Origin: Pictodentalium vernedei
Lineage: Eukaryota; Mollusca; Scaphopoda; Dentaliida; Dentaliidae
Reading direction: 5' to 3'
Assembly (NCBI GenBank): GCA_031216915.1
Contig: CM062290.1
Span: forward strand, 164,340,453 to 164,404,452
Length of the DNA stretch: 64,000 nucleotides
Below, piece after piece: positions 10,611-22,442 of the stretch (position 1 is its first letter; every line of letters begins with the position of its first letter). The notes below the pieces were generated by a model, which saw only the letters and a program-made list of their open reading frames with translations, made no database searches and was not told the DNA's origin. Made by a program: the position numbers and the translations under genes.

Positions 10611-12049
10611 TCAGCCATACCCCCCCCCCCCCCCCCCAGTCCCTCCAAGTTAACCCAGTTAGGGGACATCAGGCAATTTTAACATTTTAATATCGAGATA
10701 TTTATACTTGCAGGATGTATAAGGGGGAGGGGTGCGTAATAGCAGATTTATGTGTGATATCCGACCTATCTCAATTTAATGACACCAATGTTGTCAATTA
10801 TTTGCCAGACTCGAGAAAAAAAAACGTCGCCGGTGTTCCGTCAAGGATTTACGAAATAACGTCGCCGTTATTTGGTAATTTATCCGTTTCTTCTGGTCCG
10901 GGTTCGCTATTTAAAGAAGAATCTCTTGGGGCGGTAGGAAAATAGGAATCATTAACAAATTAAGACGGTAATATTATTTGATAAGCAATTGCTGCCAGTT
11001 TTAAAAAGCATTAACCGGCTATTTGTCTTTATTTGGTGTGATATCATTAGACATACTTATTTAATTCTATTCATTTAGTTTCCTATTTTCAGTCGAATTT
11101 TTCAACAAAAAACCCCCTTCACTATTGGTATGGCGAGGGCCGGTCGCCGAGCAGGCGGCCTTTTTGCTAAAAAACTTAGTTATTTCTGGACGGATTTTGA
11201 TATTTGGTGTGTGGCTTGATATTCATGTGCAACACCCGATGACCCACAATAGGGCGTGTCCACGCTTTTTCGCAAGACTTATGGCCCTTCGTTAAAATCT
11301 ACTAATTTTGAGCTTGATAGCGCGATACTTCAACAAACGTCAACCGATTTGACAGATATTTGGCACGTGGGTTTCAAGGAACAATGTCTTGGTCGCGTTC
11401 GAAAATGTACGGCTGAAGAATTATTGGGGTGACCGTCATTTGTTTTCAAATTTTGTGCTTGATACTAATGATACTATTGATAGCGCCATAACTTGAACAA
11501 CTGTTAACCGATTTGATTCTTTTTTTATTGTATGGGTTTCCGGGATAATTAGTGTCTCGATCAAGTTCGAAAATGTTCGGTCGGATATACGACCGCAGAA
11601 TTATTGAGTTGACGTAGTCATTTTGTTCAAATTAGTTATTTAGAAAAAGGTCCTCTCATGCTTTTTGATTCATAGTTGCCCACCGTTTAGCTGGAATTCC
11701 AGCGGTGAATAGCTAATTTTATAGTTTTGATATTTACGTGCTATTCTCCTTTTTTGCAGCAATAAATATCCGATTTTAAATATAAACTGCAAACAAAGCT
11801 CAAAAGTTGAGCTACCCACCGTCGGTTGTGTGTTAGCCACGAAAACACGACCTCGCATCAGCGAATCGGATCATTTCTACAAATAGAGTTGTTGAGTTGA
11901 CGTTCGTTTCGTGATTGATCATAATTCAATGATTCACATAGATTATTATTGTCCTCACACAAGGTGAAGGGGAAATAAATTTGAAAAAAGAGTTTCAATG
12001 TGGCCTAATTATTGATTGATGGCTTTCACACGCCCACATGTCCTTAAAT
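10611..12049. other. Non-coding; two-unit degenerate repeat near 11.31-11.62 kb
   Basis: No gene recognised. A segment containing 'cttgatagcgcgatacttcaac' style text at about 11311 recurs in diverged form about 164 bp later (near 11477), each followed by a CAACCGATTTGA or TTAACCGATTTGA box and a GTTCGAAAATGT box. This looks like two units of an old tandem repeat. A C-homopolymer sits at 10621-10637. Confidence 0.4.
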
Positions 12050-12480
12050 AAACTGATTTTGCGTCCATTGCACCAATAGATTAGAGAAATTGTGTCCCAT
12101 TCTCCTCCCCTCCCCACCCCACGAAACAAACGTGAACGTCAATTTTGTTTCTAAAATTGGGGTTGCAGCTAAATTATTCAGCATTACAGACACTGCCATT
12201 GTAACTGCCATTTATCCTAACAACTGATGTCAAATTTTCTTCCACATACTGATGTGGTCAAAAATAGCCCTCAGTGAATGTGACCTTCCCTCACCCTCAT
12301 ACCCCTTTTCATAAAAAAAAACTATGATATAATTCATAAATTAATTGATGTTGACACAAAACAAAGAACTTGTGGCATTAAATATCCTACTTGTGATCGT
12401 TTTTAAATCACATTCAGGCTTCTGAAGACATTTCACATCATGTGTTTGGTGAATCATTTGAATTTTTTTGTAAAAAAAAA
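12050..12480. repeat. First copy of the ~2.5-kb tandem sequence, left part
   Basis: Closely similar, on the same strand, to 20570-20940 and 23290-23700: all share 'ttcataaattaattgatgttgac' and the 'ttttaaatcacattctggcttctgaag' type boxes. Here the copy is cut at about 12480 by a 6-kb insertion and resumes near 18483. Confidence 0.75.
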
Positions 12481-14150
12481 GAAACAAGAGGCCCCACGGG
12501 GCCTGAAGCGCTTACCTTGAACAAAACACAATATAAACAGAGTCCAAGAATGAGTCTACATTAAGCAAGCCATCTCCATAGGCTACACTGTCAATCCTTG
12601 AGTCCCTCAGGAGTGACAAAAATAATCTGGGCATCATGCCTTTTCTTCGGTTGATCATAAAGTAAAATGTAGAGCTCCCCAATGAAGCCCCTTGATACAA
12701 CCTATCTGGATTAATCTTAGTTACGCACCTCTAGAGGGTACTGAATACAAAATTTTTAATTCTTCAGCAAAATGGCCAATTCCGGCTCCCATAGAGAGCC
12801 CAAATATTAATCCAGACTCTTCATTTGAACACAGTTGAATCTGACTTCCCTAGAGATGTTGTGTACCGAATATGAAAGCATTCTGACTGTTGGATCTGAA
12901 GAAGAGAAATTGTAAAGAAATTTCTTCGAATTGCACTAGGTTCAAATTTGGGCTACCACAGCGAGCCCAAATATTAACCTATGGATCCGATTTGAACAAA
13001 CTTGAATCTGACCTCCCTAGAGATGTTGCATACCAAATGTGAAAGCATTCTGACGAGTGGATCTGAAGAAGAAGATTTTTGAAAAAAGTCCCTCATATTG
13101 TACTAAGTTAAATTTCATGTTCCCATATGGAGCCCAAATATTAACCTAGGCACTCGAATTGAACAACCTGGAATCTGACCCCCCCCCCCCCCCCCCCCTA
13201 GAGATGTTGTATACCAAATATAAAAGCATTCCGACTGGTGGATCTGAAGAAGAAGATTTTTAAAGAAATTTACTCATATTGCACTAAGTAAAAATTTGGG
13301 CTACCACAGTGAGCCCAAATATATACCTAGGGATCTGATTTGAACAAACTTGAATCTGACCCCCTTAGAGATGCATACCAAATATCAAAGCATTCTGACT
13401 GGTGGATCTGAACAAGAAGATTTTTTTAAAATTACCCTCCATATTGTAGGAAGCCCAAATATTAACCTAGAGACTTGGTTTGAACAATCTTGAATCTGAC
13501 CCTGATAACAATGATGATTCTGATGATTGGTTCTGGAGAAAAGATTTTTTTAAATTTTTGCAAATGTGCTGACCCAGCATGTTAGATTAGATTAAACATA
13601 TTTTATTTGTTATAATTAACAAAAAGGATTGGATAACAAGTGCCTAGCACTTAGATAATATCCTTTCCTTAATATACAATTGAACATTACAATTTATAAT
13701 CACATATAATTGCAAGTAGTTACATAAAAAGATATATGTAATGGCGAAACAATGTATGTATAATATTAACCAATTTTGTGTATGTACAAAGTTCGAGAAG
13801 GAAGCTGATAGTTAATCAACTTTACGAGAGTCAGAAAACAGAAATAAGAAGGAGAGAAGAAAAGTAGAATGCCACACTAAAACACATCAAATTTGAGTCA
13901 ACACGCCTATAGGCATATTTCAACACCACCATAACTCCAAAAGTCCAAAAACCAAAAGTCCAAAAAAGCCCCCTACCACTGCCATAACCAGGACAGGCAA
14001 GACAGATATGCTGAGAGTACTGATTAGCGTGTGAGGCAACAGCGATGGCCACCATCGCCATCGGTTTCAAGGTCGGACCGTTAGACGAGCAACCAAGTCC
14101 TAACGTGACTAAGACACTTTACGGCTCGATTACTCACCCAGTGAACCAGT

Positions 14151-17100
14151 CTAAAACCGTTTCGTGGACTTAATGAAATACTGTACACTCCGAAAAAGGT
14201 GAATATTGACGGAATCCGGTAAATTGGGGATACCATAAAGAAGATCGTTGACCGATGATATTGTCAGATGCGCAAGATTTCTTTGTAGGACTTGTCTTTC
14301 ATGTGAATAGTTTCTACAGACAAAGAAGTAATGATTCGCGTCTTCACTCTCATAACCACATGAACAGTTAGGTGTTTCACGAATGTAGTTAGAAAATTTA
14401 TCAGAATTTAGGTCGCTGCAAAAATTACGCAGCTTGCAGTGTATTATATTGGACACCCTGAAGTATTTAGGTGGTCTAAGCACGCCTCTGTTAAAATATG
14501 TAACAAAGTCATTCAGTGAACTCGACTGTCTAACTCTTAGAGGTAATGCATTCCATTCCGCAACACACGAAGGAATAAATGAGCGCTTAAATACTTCCGT
14601 GTGTGTAAATGGTAACTGGAAGTTGGAATGTGACCGGGTGCTATACGAGGAAATATCTTCAAACCTTTGAGGTAATAGGTCACAAAGATATGCGGGAGCC
14701 TGGTTATTTACAATTTTGTAAAACGTAACCATTTTGTGGAGATAGCGTCTCTGTCTAAGGGTCTCCCAGCCAAGTTCTGCGAGTACATTTGATACCGAGG
14801 TAGCTCTCGTAAGTCCGGATATTATTCTGGCTGCATCCGCGTGGATTCTATCCAGTTTGGAAAGTAGGTAGTCCGGTGCACCAGCCCATACCACATCCGC
14901 ATATTCCATGATAGGAAGTATGAAAGACTTGTATAAAATTTCCAGACTTTTTCTTCCAAGGATATACTTGAGTTTTCTGAGCTGTGACAGCCTGCTATTA
15001 GCCTTTTTACATAGTCGTACAATTTGGGTATGCCAGTTTAAGTCCCCCTGTAAGGACAGACCGAGATGGGTGTGTGACATTTTAAGTTCAAGTGGCGACC
15101 CACCGAATGTCACCGCAGTACTTAGGTTAGCACGTTTCTTGGTGAAAAGAACAATTTCAGTTTTTGAGGGGTTAAATGTAACTAACCATGTATTTGCCCA
15201 TTCGGAAACGGCTTTAAGATTTTCGTTGGATTTTGTAGCAATATTATCCGGTTCGTGCCCACTTTCTGTTATACTCGTATCATCCGCAAATAATCTACAC
15301 ACTTCCGGTGAATGTAAGTTTTCCGAAATGTCATTAATGTATATGAGAAAAAGAAACGGACCTAAGACAGATCCCTGGGGAACACCACAATTAACAGGTA
15401 GGTAATCGGAGGAAATTGAGTTAACCGTTACCCTTTGTTTACGATCAGACAGATAGCTTCTTGTCCACTCAATGAGTGGACCCGATATACCGTTTTGTCT
15501 CAGTTTGTAAATTAGTCCTTTATGCCAAACCCTATCAAATGCTTTTGATATGTCGCAGAATACTCCAAGAGAAAACTGGTTCCTATCAAAGGCCAAGCAG
15601 AGATTATGATATATTTCAATGAGCTGATAAACGGTGCTGTGCTGGGGCAGGAAACCGGACTGATATTTAAAAAAAAAGATTATTAACACAGCAGTGTTCA
15701 TACATGCGGTTAAAAACAATCCTCTCCATAACTTTGCTAACACAGCTAAGGAGTGAGACGGGTCTGTAGTTATTGGGATCGTGTGCATCGCCCTTTTTAA
15801 AAATCGGCACGACTGTTGCCATCTTCCATTCTGATGGGTAGACACCTGAGGAGAAAAGAGCCTGAATAATAGAACCAATGGCTTGCATATTGTTGTTTTG
15901 GTTTCTTTGAGCATACGGTTGCTAATACCGTCGTGTCCAGTTGCTTTTTTGGCATCAAGATTGCTGAGGATCCGAATCACTTCATCTTCAGCGAAGTCAA
16001 TCTCAGACAGGCCCACAGAACACTTCGGTCTGAAATCGGGTAGGCTATGTCCAACATCGTGTATTTTACTATTTGATAGGAAGGTTTTATTGAGCAGATT
16101 AGCTTTGTCTTTGTCATCTGTTACCATTGCTGTCCTGTTCGCATCATCTTTGTCGTTTAGAAAGGGGACAGAAGGCTTACTCTCGAAATTGTTCAGCAAC
16201 TGTTTAACAGTGCGCCAGAAGACTTTGGGGTTTCTATTCACTGCAAGTGAGGTATCTAGATTTGAAAAATAAGTGGATTTGGCCTTCTTTTTCATATTAT
16301 TCACTTTGTTTCGAGAATGTTTATATTTTTCAATTGTTTGTGGGTTTGGGTATTTCAGGGCTCGTTTCCGAAGACGATCTCTGTGGCGAATTTCACGGCG
16401 AAGAGCCGAGTCAAACCACGGTTTATCATTAGGGCGGATGACCACCTTATAAGAAGGAATACATTCTCTTGCAATGTCAAAAAATTTGGTTACAAATTTA
16501 TGATATGATGTATCAAGGGTTGTAGTGTCTGAAATGAAAGACCAATCTGTTTCGGAAATCAAATTGTTCATTTTGGGGAAGTCAGCTCTGTTGTAGTTCC
16601 AGATTTGTCGGATTTTTGTTTCGTGCTGTGTTTTTCCTGTTTCTATAACTGCTGATACGGCCTTGTGATCGGAAACACCAAATTCGTGAACTTCTGAGTT
16701 TAAAACTACAACACTATCACTAACTATTATAGGGTCCAATAAACTACTGGAAGTTGGAGTCACACGAGTCGGTTCTTTAATGGTGTTATGTAGGTTGAAA
16801 CAATTAATAATTTCATTTAAACGACTAGAGGGGTTGAGAAGGTCGCTATTTAAGTCCCCGGTGATTATCAGGGAAGGGTTTATGCTAAATGAGTCTTCAA
16901 TGGCGCCCTCGAGCTTCTCCCAGTATTCATTACAAGAGAATTGAACCGATCGATATGCCAAGCAGAGCAAGAACTTGCGTTTTGAGGTAATCTCAAACCA
17001 TAAAATCGACTGGTCAAATTCAAGTTCTGGTACACGTCGGGCATATATTTCTTTTGAGAAATAAACCGCGACACCACCACCGTGCTGGTTCCTGTCTTTT

Positions 17101-17492
17101 CTGACTGGTGGGAAGAAACCAGAAATCATCAAATTGTCGGAATTAAAACTGGGATCGAGATGCGTTTCGGTGAAGCAGATAACATCAAAATCATCGATAT
17201 CATCTGCAATGTGATCAAGCTTATTCCTGATGCTTCTAACATTATAATTAAGTATAGAAATACTGCTTACGTCTACTTCCCCAGTTCGGGATGGACCCGG
17301 GTTAACTTCAATGTCCCCAGACAGGAGAATGATGAGGATGACACACAAAGTCAATGAGAAACGAAGTTTAACGGTACGAAACTTCACAGAATGCTGAAAT
17401 CCGATTGGTTGCCTGGTCACGCAGTGCCTGCACACGAGAAAGTTATAGTGCAATCCGATTACCGTCCTGTGTTGTTCTATACTAATACTCAT
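14151..17492 (-). CDS. LINE endonuclease-reverse transcriptase with N-terminal 2A-like peptide, twice frameshifted
   Basis: A 1113-codon frame. Residues 43-58 are strongly hydrophobic and run into GDIEVNPGP (2A motif, D60 to P67). Residues about 78-290 form an APE-like endonuclease (NYNVRSIRNKLD, E110 in CFTETH, D213 in TGDLNSD, SDH at 274-276). Reverse transcriptase covers about 510-790 (AFDRVWH, GVPQGSVLGP at 703-712, FADD at 735-738). A Cys/His cluster lies near the C-terminus (CSCGYESEDANHYFFVC). Codons about 535-608 are out of frame: the expected RT segment (SEWKMATVVPIFKKGD, NNYRPVSLLS) is encoded in another frame at 15667-15888. Two opposite one-base changes bracket it, one near 15.89-15.90 kb and one in the 9-A run at 15669-15677. 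As it stands the enzyme would be defective unless these are sequencing errors. The CR1-like assignment rests on domain order and the 2A element. Confidence 0.9.
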   Translation of the reverse strand: MSISIEQHRTVIGLHYNFLVCRHCVTRQPIGFQHSVKFRTVKLRFSLTLCVILIILLSGDIEVNPGPSRTGEVDVSSISILNYNVRSIRNKLDHIADDIDDFDVICFTETHLDPSFNSDNLMISGFFPPVRKDRNQHGGGVAVYFSKEIYARRVPELEFDQSILWFEITSKRKFLLCLAYRSVQFSCNEYWEKLEGAIEDSFSINPSLIITGDLNSDLLNPSSRLNEIINCFNLHNTIKEPTRVTPTSSSLLDPIIVSDSVVVLNSEVHEFGVSDHKAVSAVIETGKTQHETKIRQIWNYNRADFPKMNNLISETDWSFISDTTTLDTSYHKFVTKFFDIARECIPSYKVVIRPNDKPWFDSALRREIRHRDRLRKRALKYPNPQTIEKYKHSRNKVNNMKKKAKSTYFSNLDTSLAVNRNPKVFWRTVKQLLNNFESKPSVPFLNDKDDANRTAMVTDDKDKANLLNKTFLSNSKIHDVGHSLPDFRPKCSVGLSEIDFAEDEVIRILSNLDAKKATGHDGISNRMLKETKTTICKPLVLLFRLFSPQVSTHQNGRWQQSCRFLKRAMHTIPITTDPSHSLAVLAKLWRGLFLTACMNTAVLIIFFFKYQSGFLPQHSTVYQLIEIYHNLCLAFDRNQFSLGVFCDISKAFDRVWHKGLIYKLRQNGISGPLIEWTRSYLSDRKQRVTVNSISSDYLPVNCGVPQGSVLGPFLFLIYINDISENLHSPEVCRLFADDTSITESGHEPDNIATKSNENLKAVSEWANTWLVTFNPSKTEIVLFTKKRANLSTAVTFGGSPLELKMSHTHLGLSLQGDLNWHTQIVRLCKKANSRLSQLRKLKYILGRKSLEILYKSFILPIMEYADVVWAGAPDYLLSKLDRIHADAARIISGLTRATSVSNVLAELGWETLRQRRYLHKMVTFYKIVNNQAPAYLCDLLPQRFEDISSYSTRSHSNFQLPFTHTEVFKRSFIPSCVAEWNALPLRVRQSSSLNDFVTYFNRGVLRPPKYFRVSNIIHCKLRNFCSDLNSDKFSNYIRETPNCSCGYESEDANHYFFVCRNYSHERQVLQRNLAHLTISSVNDLLYGIPNLPDSVNIHLFRSVQYFIKSTKRF
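17292..17315 (-). other. 2A-like translational recoding motif
   Basis: Encodes DIEVNPGP, matching the 2A consensus D-x-E-x-N-P-G-P. In known 2As the ribosome skips the Gly-Pro bond, here between residues 66 and 67. It directly follows a hydrophobic segment, so skipping would release a ~66-residue N-terminal peptide from the EN-RT. 2A-like peptides at the N-terminus of CR1-like elements are known from sea urchin and other marine invertebrates. Activity is not shown here. Confidence 0.85.
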
Positions 17493-18482
17493 GTTTAGGG
17501 CCTAGAAACAAATGAAAATGGAAAGGGTTCGCCAAAGCACCTTGAAGCGCTGTTAATGTCTTTGGTAAAGAATGTTTGTGTGGCAGTGAGAATGTGTGAC
17601 AGTATCTTAGGAAGACAAAAGGAAGGGCAGGAGTTATAAGATAACAAAGGGAATGTGAACTGATATGGAAGGCAGGAGTAATAAGATAACAAGTATATAC
17701 AATTTGTAAGAAGATGAGAAATGTTATACACATGTTCTACTGGATATAGGTTGTGTGGTAATATCGGCTTGTAGCTCAAATTAACTGGACTATTCCTCAA
17801 TCCCTTACCCAACGCAGCATGTTTTCGATGCCCATTACAAAGCACCCTAACATAACCGATGGCAATTGTTTTTTACCATTCAATTCTACTGGTCCTAAGG
17901 ATACTTCATACCAAATAACAGCTCTCTGTTCCGTGTAGTTTGGGAAATATGGGCGTTTGAAAATATTTCTATTTTTAGCTCCCAGGGTTCCCATGGAGAT
18001 GCAGGAATTTTCTTTTTTTTGCTTGGGTCAAGTACTTATGACCCAATAATACCACAAACCAAATTTGGTTCATACCGGACCATTGGTTCAGAAAATAGAA
18101 TTTTGGGGCGGGGCCAAATATCTTACTCCTCCTATTACAAAGCCAAATATTACTTCATGAACTTCGTTTGAACAAAATTGATTCTACATCTCATATGGAA
18201 GCTCCATAGCAAATATCAAGTCATTGTACACACTGGTTCTTGAGAAGAAGATTTTTAAAATATTTTGGAGCATTTTCCCCCACTCCCTCCCTATGGGGCT
18301 GGGCATGTTGAGTTGAACAAAAATGAAATGCCCCTTTGGGACCATCACTCACACAAACTTTCACTTGAATTGGCCCAGTGGCTTTGGAGGAGAAGACCAA
18401 AACATGGTGTTGACGGACGACAGACGACGGACGGAGAGCGATGAGATTAGCTCAGCTTGACTTTGTCAAGATGAGCTAAAAA

Positions 18483-20569
18483 AGCCAGTTTTCTCAGTTA
18501 AGGCACCTAGAGTCAACGGTATGGTACTGACAAAAACATAAAACACTGCTTTTTTCAACAGTACTGCTCATGTGGTATCTCTTAGCACTGTTAACATGCC
18601 TAAAAGCATCCAATATTGATTCTGTGGTCCTGTGCTTGAGCAGCAAGTATCATCCATTAGGGCATTTTCACAACCTTGGATTTAATCCCCACAAACACCC
18701 ATTCTGATAAAAAGAGTGAAATTGTGGAAAATATGTCTCCAAGGAGGATGAATGAGATATTTGCTTAACAAATTTGTTTTTTTAGTGTTTACTATATTTG
18801 TGTGTGAATTGGGGGGGGGGGGGGGGGGGGGGGTAGAGTGTGAAAATAGTCAGCTGGCAGTTATTGAAAATGTACAACCAGGCAAATGAAAACCAAAGAA
18901 ACGCTTTGTCTGATGGACAGACAGACAGACAGACATGCAGTCACACAAATTGAAAGTCTACACAGAAATAAAAACTGACATACAATGCAAAATTTTGTTA
19001 GAAGAGCCAGGACAAGATTGTCAAACGGAAAAAAAACCCTCAATGGACCCTGAGTGCTGCAGTACCAAAGCAAATCATAGGAAACTCAGAGTGTATGAGA
19101 TTGACTTTAGTTTCTAAAAACATACTGTACAGTCTTTCCAATTGTTTCTCATCAACTGAGGTTTCAGTATGGGTGGGTGGGTGGGTGGGTGGGTGGGGGG
19201 GGGGGGGACTTGATTCAAGGAGAGAACAATATTTCACAGTTGTTACTGTAGTTTTGTGCTGTGACCTGGGAACCGTGACAACAACGCTCGATCTAAACAA
19301 AACTTGATCGCATCTCTATAATTTTGAGATTCAAATATCTTTGTCAAGTATAACCCTTCAGAGAACTTGTTCCGACCCAAAAACAGGGGGTCGTGCCTCA
19401 AATAAGAGGGAAAATTTAGTACTAGACTACTTTATTAGTACTAGACTACTTTATTGGTAGCTGTGCACAAATGCCATTCACTCACATGTGCAACTTTATT
19501 GTGTTATTTTTTCCATTGTACCCCATCCCCATATTTGTGTTCCAAAATACTCTTTCAATGAAGAAATTATTTTCTAACATTTTGTAACCCTTTACCAAAT
19601 ATATAAAGCTGCTGGTGCTATTCACAAGTATTGCCATTCCATGTTCATTATTTTCTCGTTTTTTTGTGTCAAAAACATAGCTTATGACCCCCTCATTGGA
19701 ATGAGGTCATTCCAATGGTGTACAAAGTCATGTTTTTGACACAAAAACTTAGTAAGTCAATAAGTTTGTGTGCAAGGGTAATCAGCTTTTCGTGTTAAGT
19801 AAAAGGTTAACAGCATAATTCAGACAAACATCTAAATACCAGTAAATAAAAGTGCAATATGGGTATTCTGGCTGTGGGTTTGAATGGTGATTTGGAAGGG
19901 GGTTGGAAGATTGGAACCCCCCTCTGCCCCTAGTAGTATGATGGGGGTACCATGGTTTAAATACATTTGTTAATACATGTGTACATGTAGGGTAAAATAG
20001 GTTGTTATTTTGGCATTTGCTGGAGGCTGTAGTGTGCCACTGGAGGCTACACTTGCTCAAGATGTGAATTTGCTTGCAATATATAGCCTTTATTGCTGAC
20101 GATGACAAAAACATACTTTTCAAAACAATAAAAAAGTATTGTAAGGTGTGTGGTACCCCAATGAATTTTTAAATGTGAAATAATCTCTCAAAATAATAAT
20201 TAAATCAGGTTCGGAAGCCAAATTATGTATTTTCTTAATCAACCCCAATCCTATCAAAGATACATTTTACCTTTTTCATGTGACAAAAGAGTCATTTCTG
20301 CTTGAGAATTCAACTTTTGGCTTCCACTGAGTTAGAAACATGGGAAATTTGTTCTTTTAAAGAAAACTGTCCAAACTGTGTCAAATGGCTTAAAAACTTC
20401 TGTTGCCTCCAATACATTTTTCTACTCTTTTCTGCTCTGTTACCTAATGAGTAAGCTGAGAGGTAAGGAATTCATGTAGATTTTTTTGAAAACTTACCTA
20501 TTCTCCAAATAAAACTAAAATCTGCATCAGCATGCAATACTTTGAGGAAACATTTGTCTCATTTAACCA
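18483..20569. repeat. First copy of the ~2.5-kb tandem sequence, right part
   Basis: Continues the copy broken at 12480. It aligns with 20938 onward and 23728 onward ('cacctagagtcattggtatggcac' box). It contains a G homopolymer (18810-18832), a GACA run (18915-18935), a (GGGT)n/G-run tract (19170-19207) and a piggyBac-like MITE at 19588-19806. No gene recognised. Confidence 0.75.
19584..19810. mobile_element. piggyBac-like palindromic MITE, copy B
   Basis: Diverged copy with left end CCCTTTACC and right end TAAAAGG followed by TTAA. The central palindrome ('caaaaacatag..ttatgacccc' against 'gtcatgtttttgacac') is degraded. The neighbouring copy at the same relative place in the next 2.5-kb unit indicates that it was inserted before the duplication. 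Confidence 0.55.
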
Positions 20570-21738
20570 TACAGCAAGACAAAGAGTGGTGTTCCAACCC
20601 CACGAAACAATATAAATGTCAATTTTGATTCAAAAATAGGGGTTGCAGCTATATAATTCACCAATATCAATAGACAGTACCATTTTATCCTAACAACTGA
20701 TGTCAAATTTTCTTCTACATACTGATGTGGCAAAATATAGCCCTGAAGGTGTCCCCCAAGTATGCCCCTTTTTATCAAAAACTATGATAAAATTCATAAA
20801 TTAATTGATGTTGACACATAACAAACGTCTTGTGATATTAAATTTCCCATTTGTGATAGTTTTTAAATCACATTCTGGCTTCTGAAGATATTTCACATTG
20901 CGTTTTGATGAATGTTTTGCCATTCTTGTGAAAAAAGCCTCACTTTCTCAGTTAATGCACCTAGAGTCATTGGTATGGCACTGACAAAACATTAAACACT
21001 GATTTTTTCCAACAGTATGACCAGCTGAGCACTGCTCCTATGTTATAGCACAGCACTGTTAAAATGCCTAAAACCATCAAATATTGATTTAAGATATTTG
21101 CTTCAGGAATTTAGTGCTCTTTAATGTTTAATATATTTGTGTATGTGTGTGTATGGGGGGGGGGCAATTGCCAGTTATTGAAAATGTAGAATTGTGCAAA
21201 TGAAAACAAACCAACACTTTGCATGATGGACAGACAGACATGCAATCACATATCTTGAAAGTGACAGTCTACGTGTACATAGGAATGGTATGATGGACAG
21301 ACAGACATGCAATCACATATTTTGAAAGTGACATTCTACATGTACATAGGAATACTGACTGACATACAATGAAAAATATAGTGAGAAGAGCCAGGACAGG
21401 GTTGTCAAACAGACAAAAAATCAGTGGACCCTGAGTGCTGCAGTACTAAAGCAAATCATAGGAAACTGAGAGTGCATGCTGTTAACTTTCTCATCAGCTG
21501 AGGGGTTCAGTATGGGTGGGTGGTAGAGGGACAATTATTAATGCAGTTTTATGCTATAACATGGGGACCCCTGACAGTACTAGTATCAGACTACTATAAT
21601 GGTAGCTGTGCACAAAAGCCATTCATTCACATTTGCAACTTTGTTACTTTTCCCACTGTACCCCCCACCCCCACCCCCTTTCCCCCAAATTTATGTTCCA
21701 AAATACTCTGTGAATGAAGAAATTGTTTTTTAACATTT

Positions 21739-21967
21739 TTAATCACTCACTCAATGTAATGGCCAAAACAGGCTAGCACCATTCACCTAAACTGCCATTC
21801 AATGTTCATTATTTTTGCATCAAAAACATAGCCTATGACTCCTCATTGGAATGAGCTCATTCCAGGGGGGGGGGGGGGGGGTCATAACTATGTTTTTGAT
21901 GCAAAAAATGAAAAGAAATTAGTTATTCAAAAGTGATATCTTCTTTTCATGTAAGGTAAAGGGTTAT
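21739..21967. mobile_element. piggyBac-like palindromic MITE, copy C
   Basis: Diverged copy whose central loop has become an 18-G homopolymer (21867-21884). The left end is decayed; the right end keeps GGTAAAGGG followed by TTAT. Confidence 0.5.
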
Positions 21968-22442
21968 CATTAAATGAAGAAAACTTCTATTTTACCAGTG
22001 AATACAAGTGAAATATGGGTTTTCTGGCTAAATGTTTTGATGGTGATTTGGGAGAGGATTGGAATATAATTGGAATCCCCTCTATCACAAGTACAATGAG
22101 GGGAAACCATGGTTTAATTAGTTGTGTTAATAGGGTAAAATAGGTGGTTACATGTGTATTTTGCATTTGCCAGAGGTTATAGTGTGCTTCTCAGTTCTGG
22201 ATGCCACACTTGCTCAAGATGCATTTAACTGCATTATTTTTGGCAATATATGGCCTTTATTGCCGACTGTGACAAAAATATAACTTTTCAAAAAATAAAA
22301 CAGTATTATTCAGTCGGTGTTTCTCGAATGAACATTTAAATGTGAAATATGTGCAATATCCAAAAAAATATAATTAAATCAGTGTTGGAAGCCAAAATAC
22401 ATGTACATTTACTTGTACGTATTTCCTATAATCAAATCCAAA

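Larger units (their letters stand above)
13587..17850 (-). mobile_element. CR1-like non-LTR retrotransposon
   Basis: A minus-strand LINE with a single long EN-RT frame, a 3' UTR of about 560 bp and a short repeat tail (TCTAATCTAA on the minus strand, plus 13588-13597). An AATAAA lies just before the tail, and an imperfect stem-loop lies at 13625-13665, as is common for LINE 3' ends. Minus-strand sequence beyond the ORF up to about 17.85 kb is probably 5' UTR; the exact 5' end and any target duplication were not found. It is inserted in the pearl-like element. Confidence 0.65.
12481..18482 (+). mobile_element. Pearl/CvA-like element, 180-bp repeat type, interrupted by a CR1-like insertion
   Basis: The left end reads ACAAGAGGCCCCACGGGGCC (hairpin). 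The right end has GACGGACGACAGACGACGG (18412-18430) then a hairpin (TAGCTCAGCTTGAC...GTCAAGATGAGCTA) and an A run. Units like those of 9.35-10.6 kb lie at about 12780-13560, with repeat boxes near 12853, 13021, 13202 and 13367, and diverged ones near 18.1-18.25 kb. The boundaries are supported by two empty paralogous sites in the copies near 20930 and 23710, where the flanking sequences run together. A minus-strand retrotransposon (about 13587-17850) sits inside it. Confidence 0.65.

Noticed and set aside
14434-15405. Plus-strand frames opposite the retrotransposon
   Set aside because: They are antisense shadows of the minus-strand endonuclease-RT gene.
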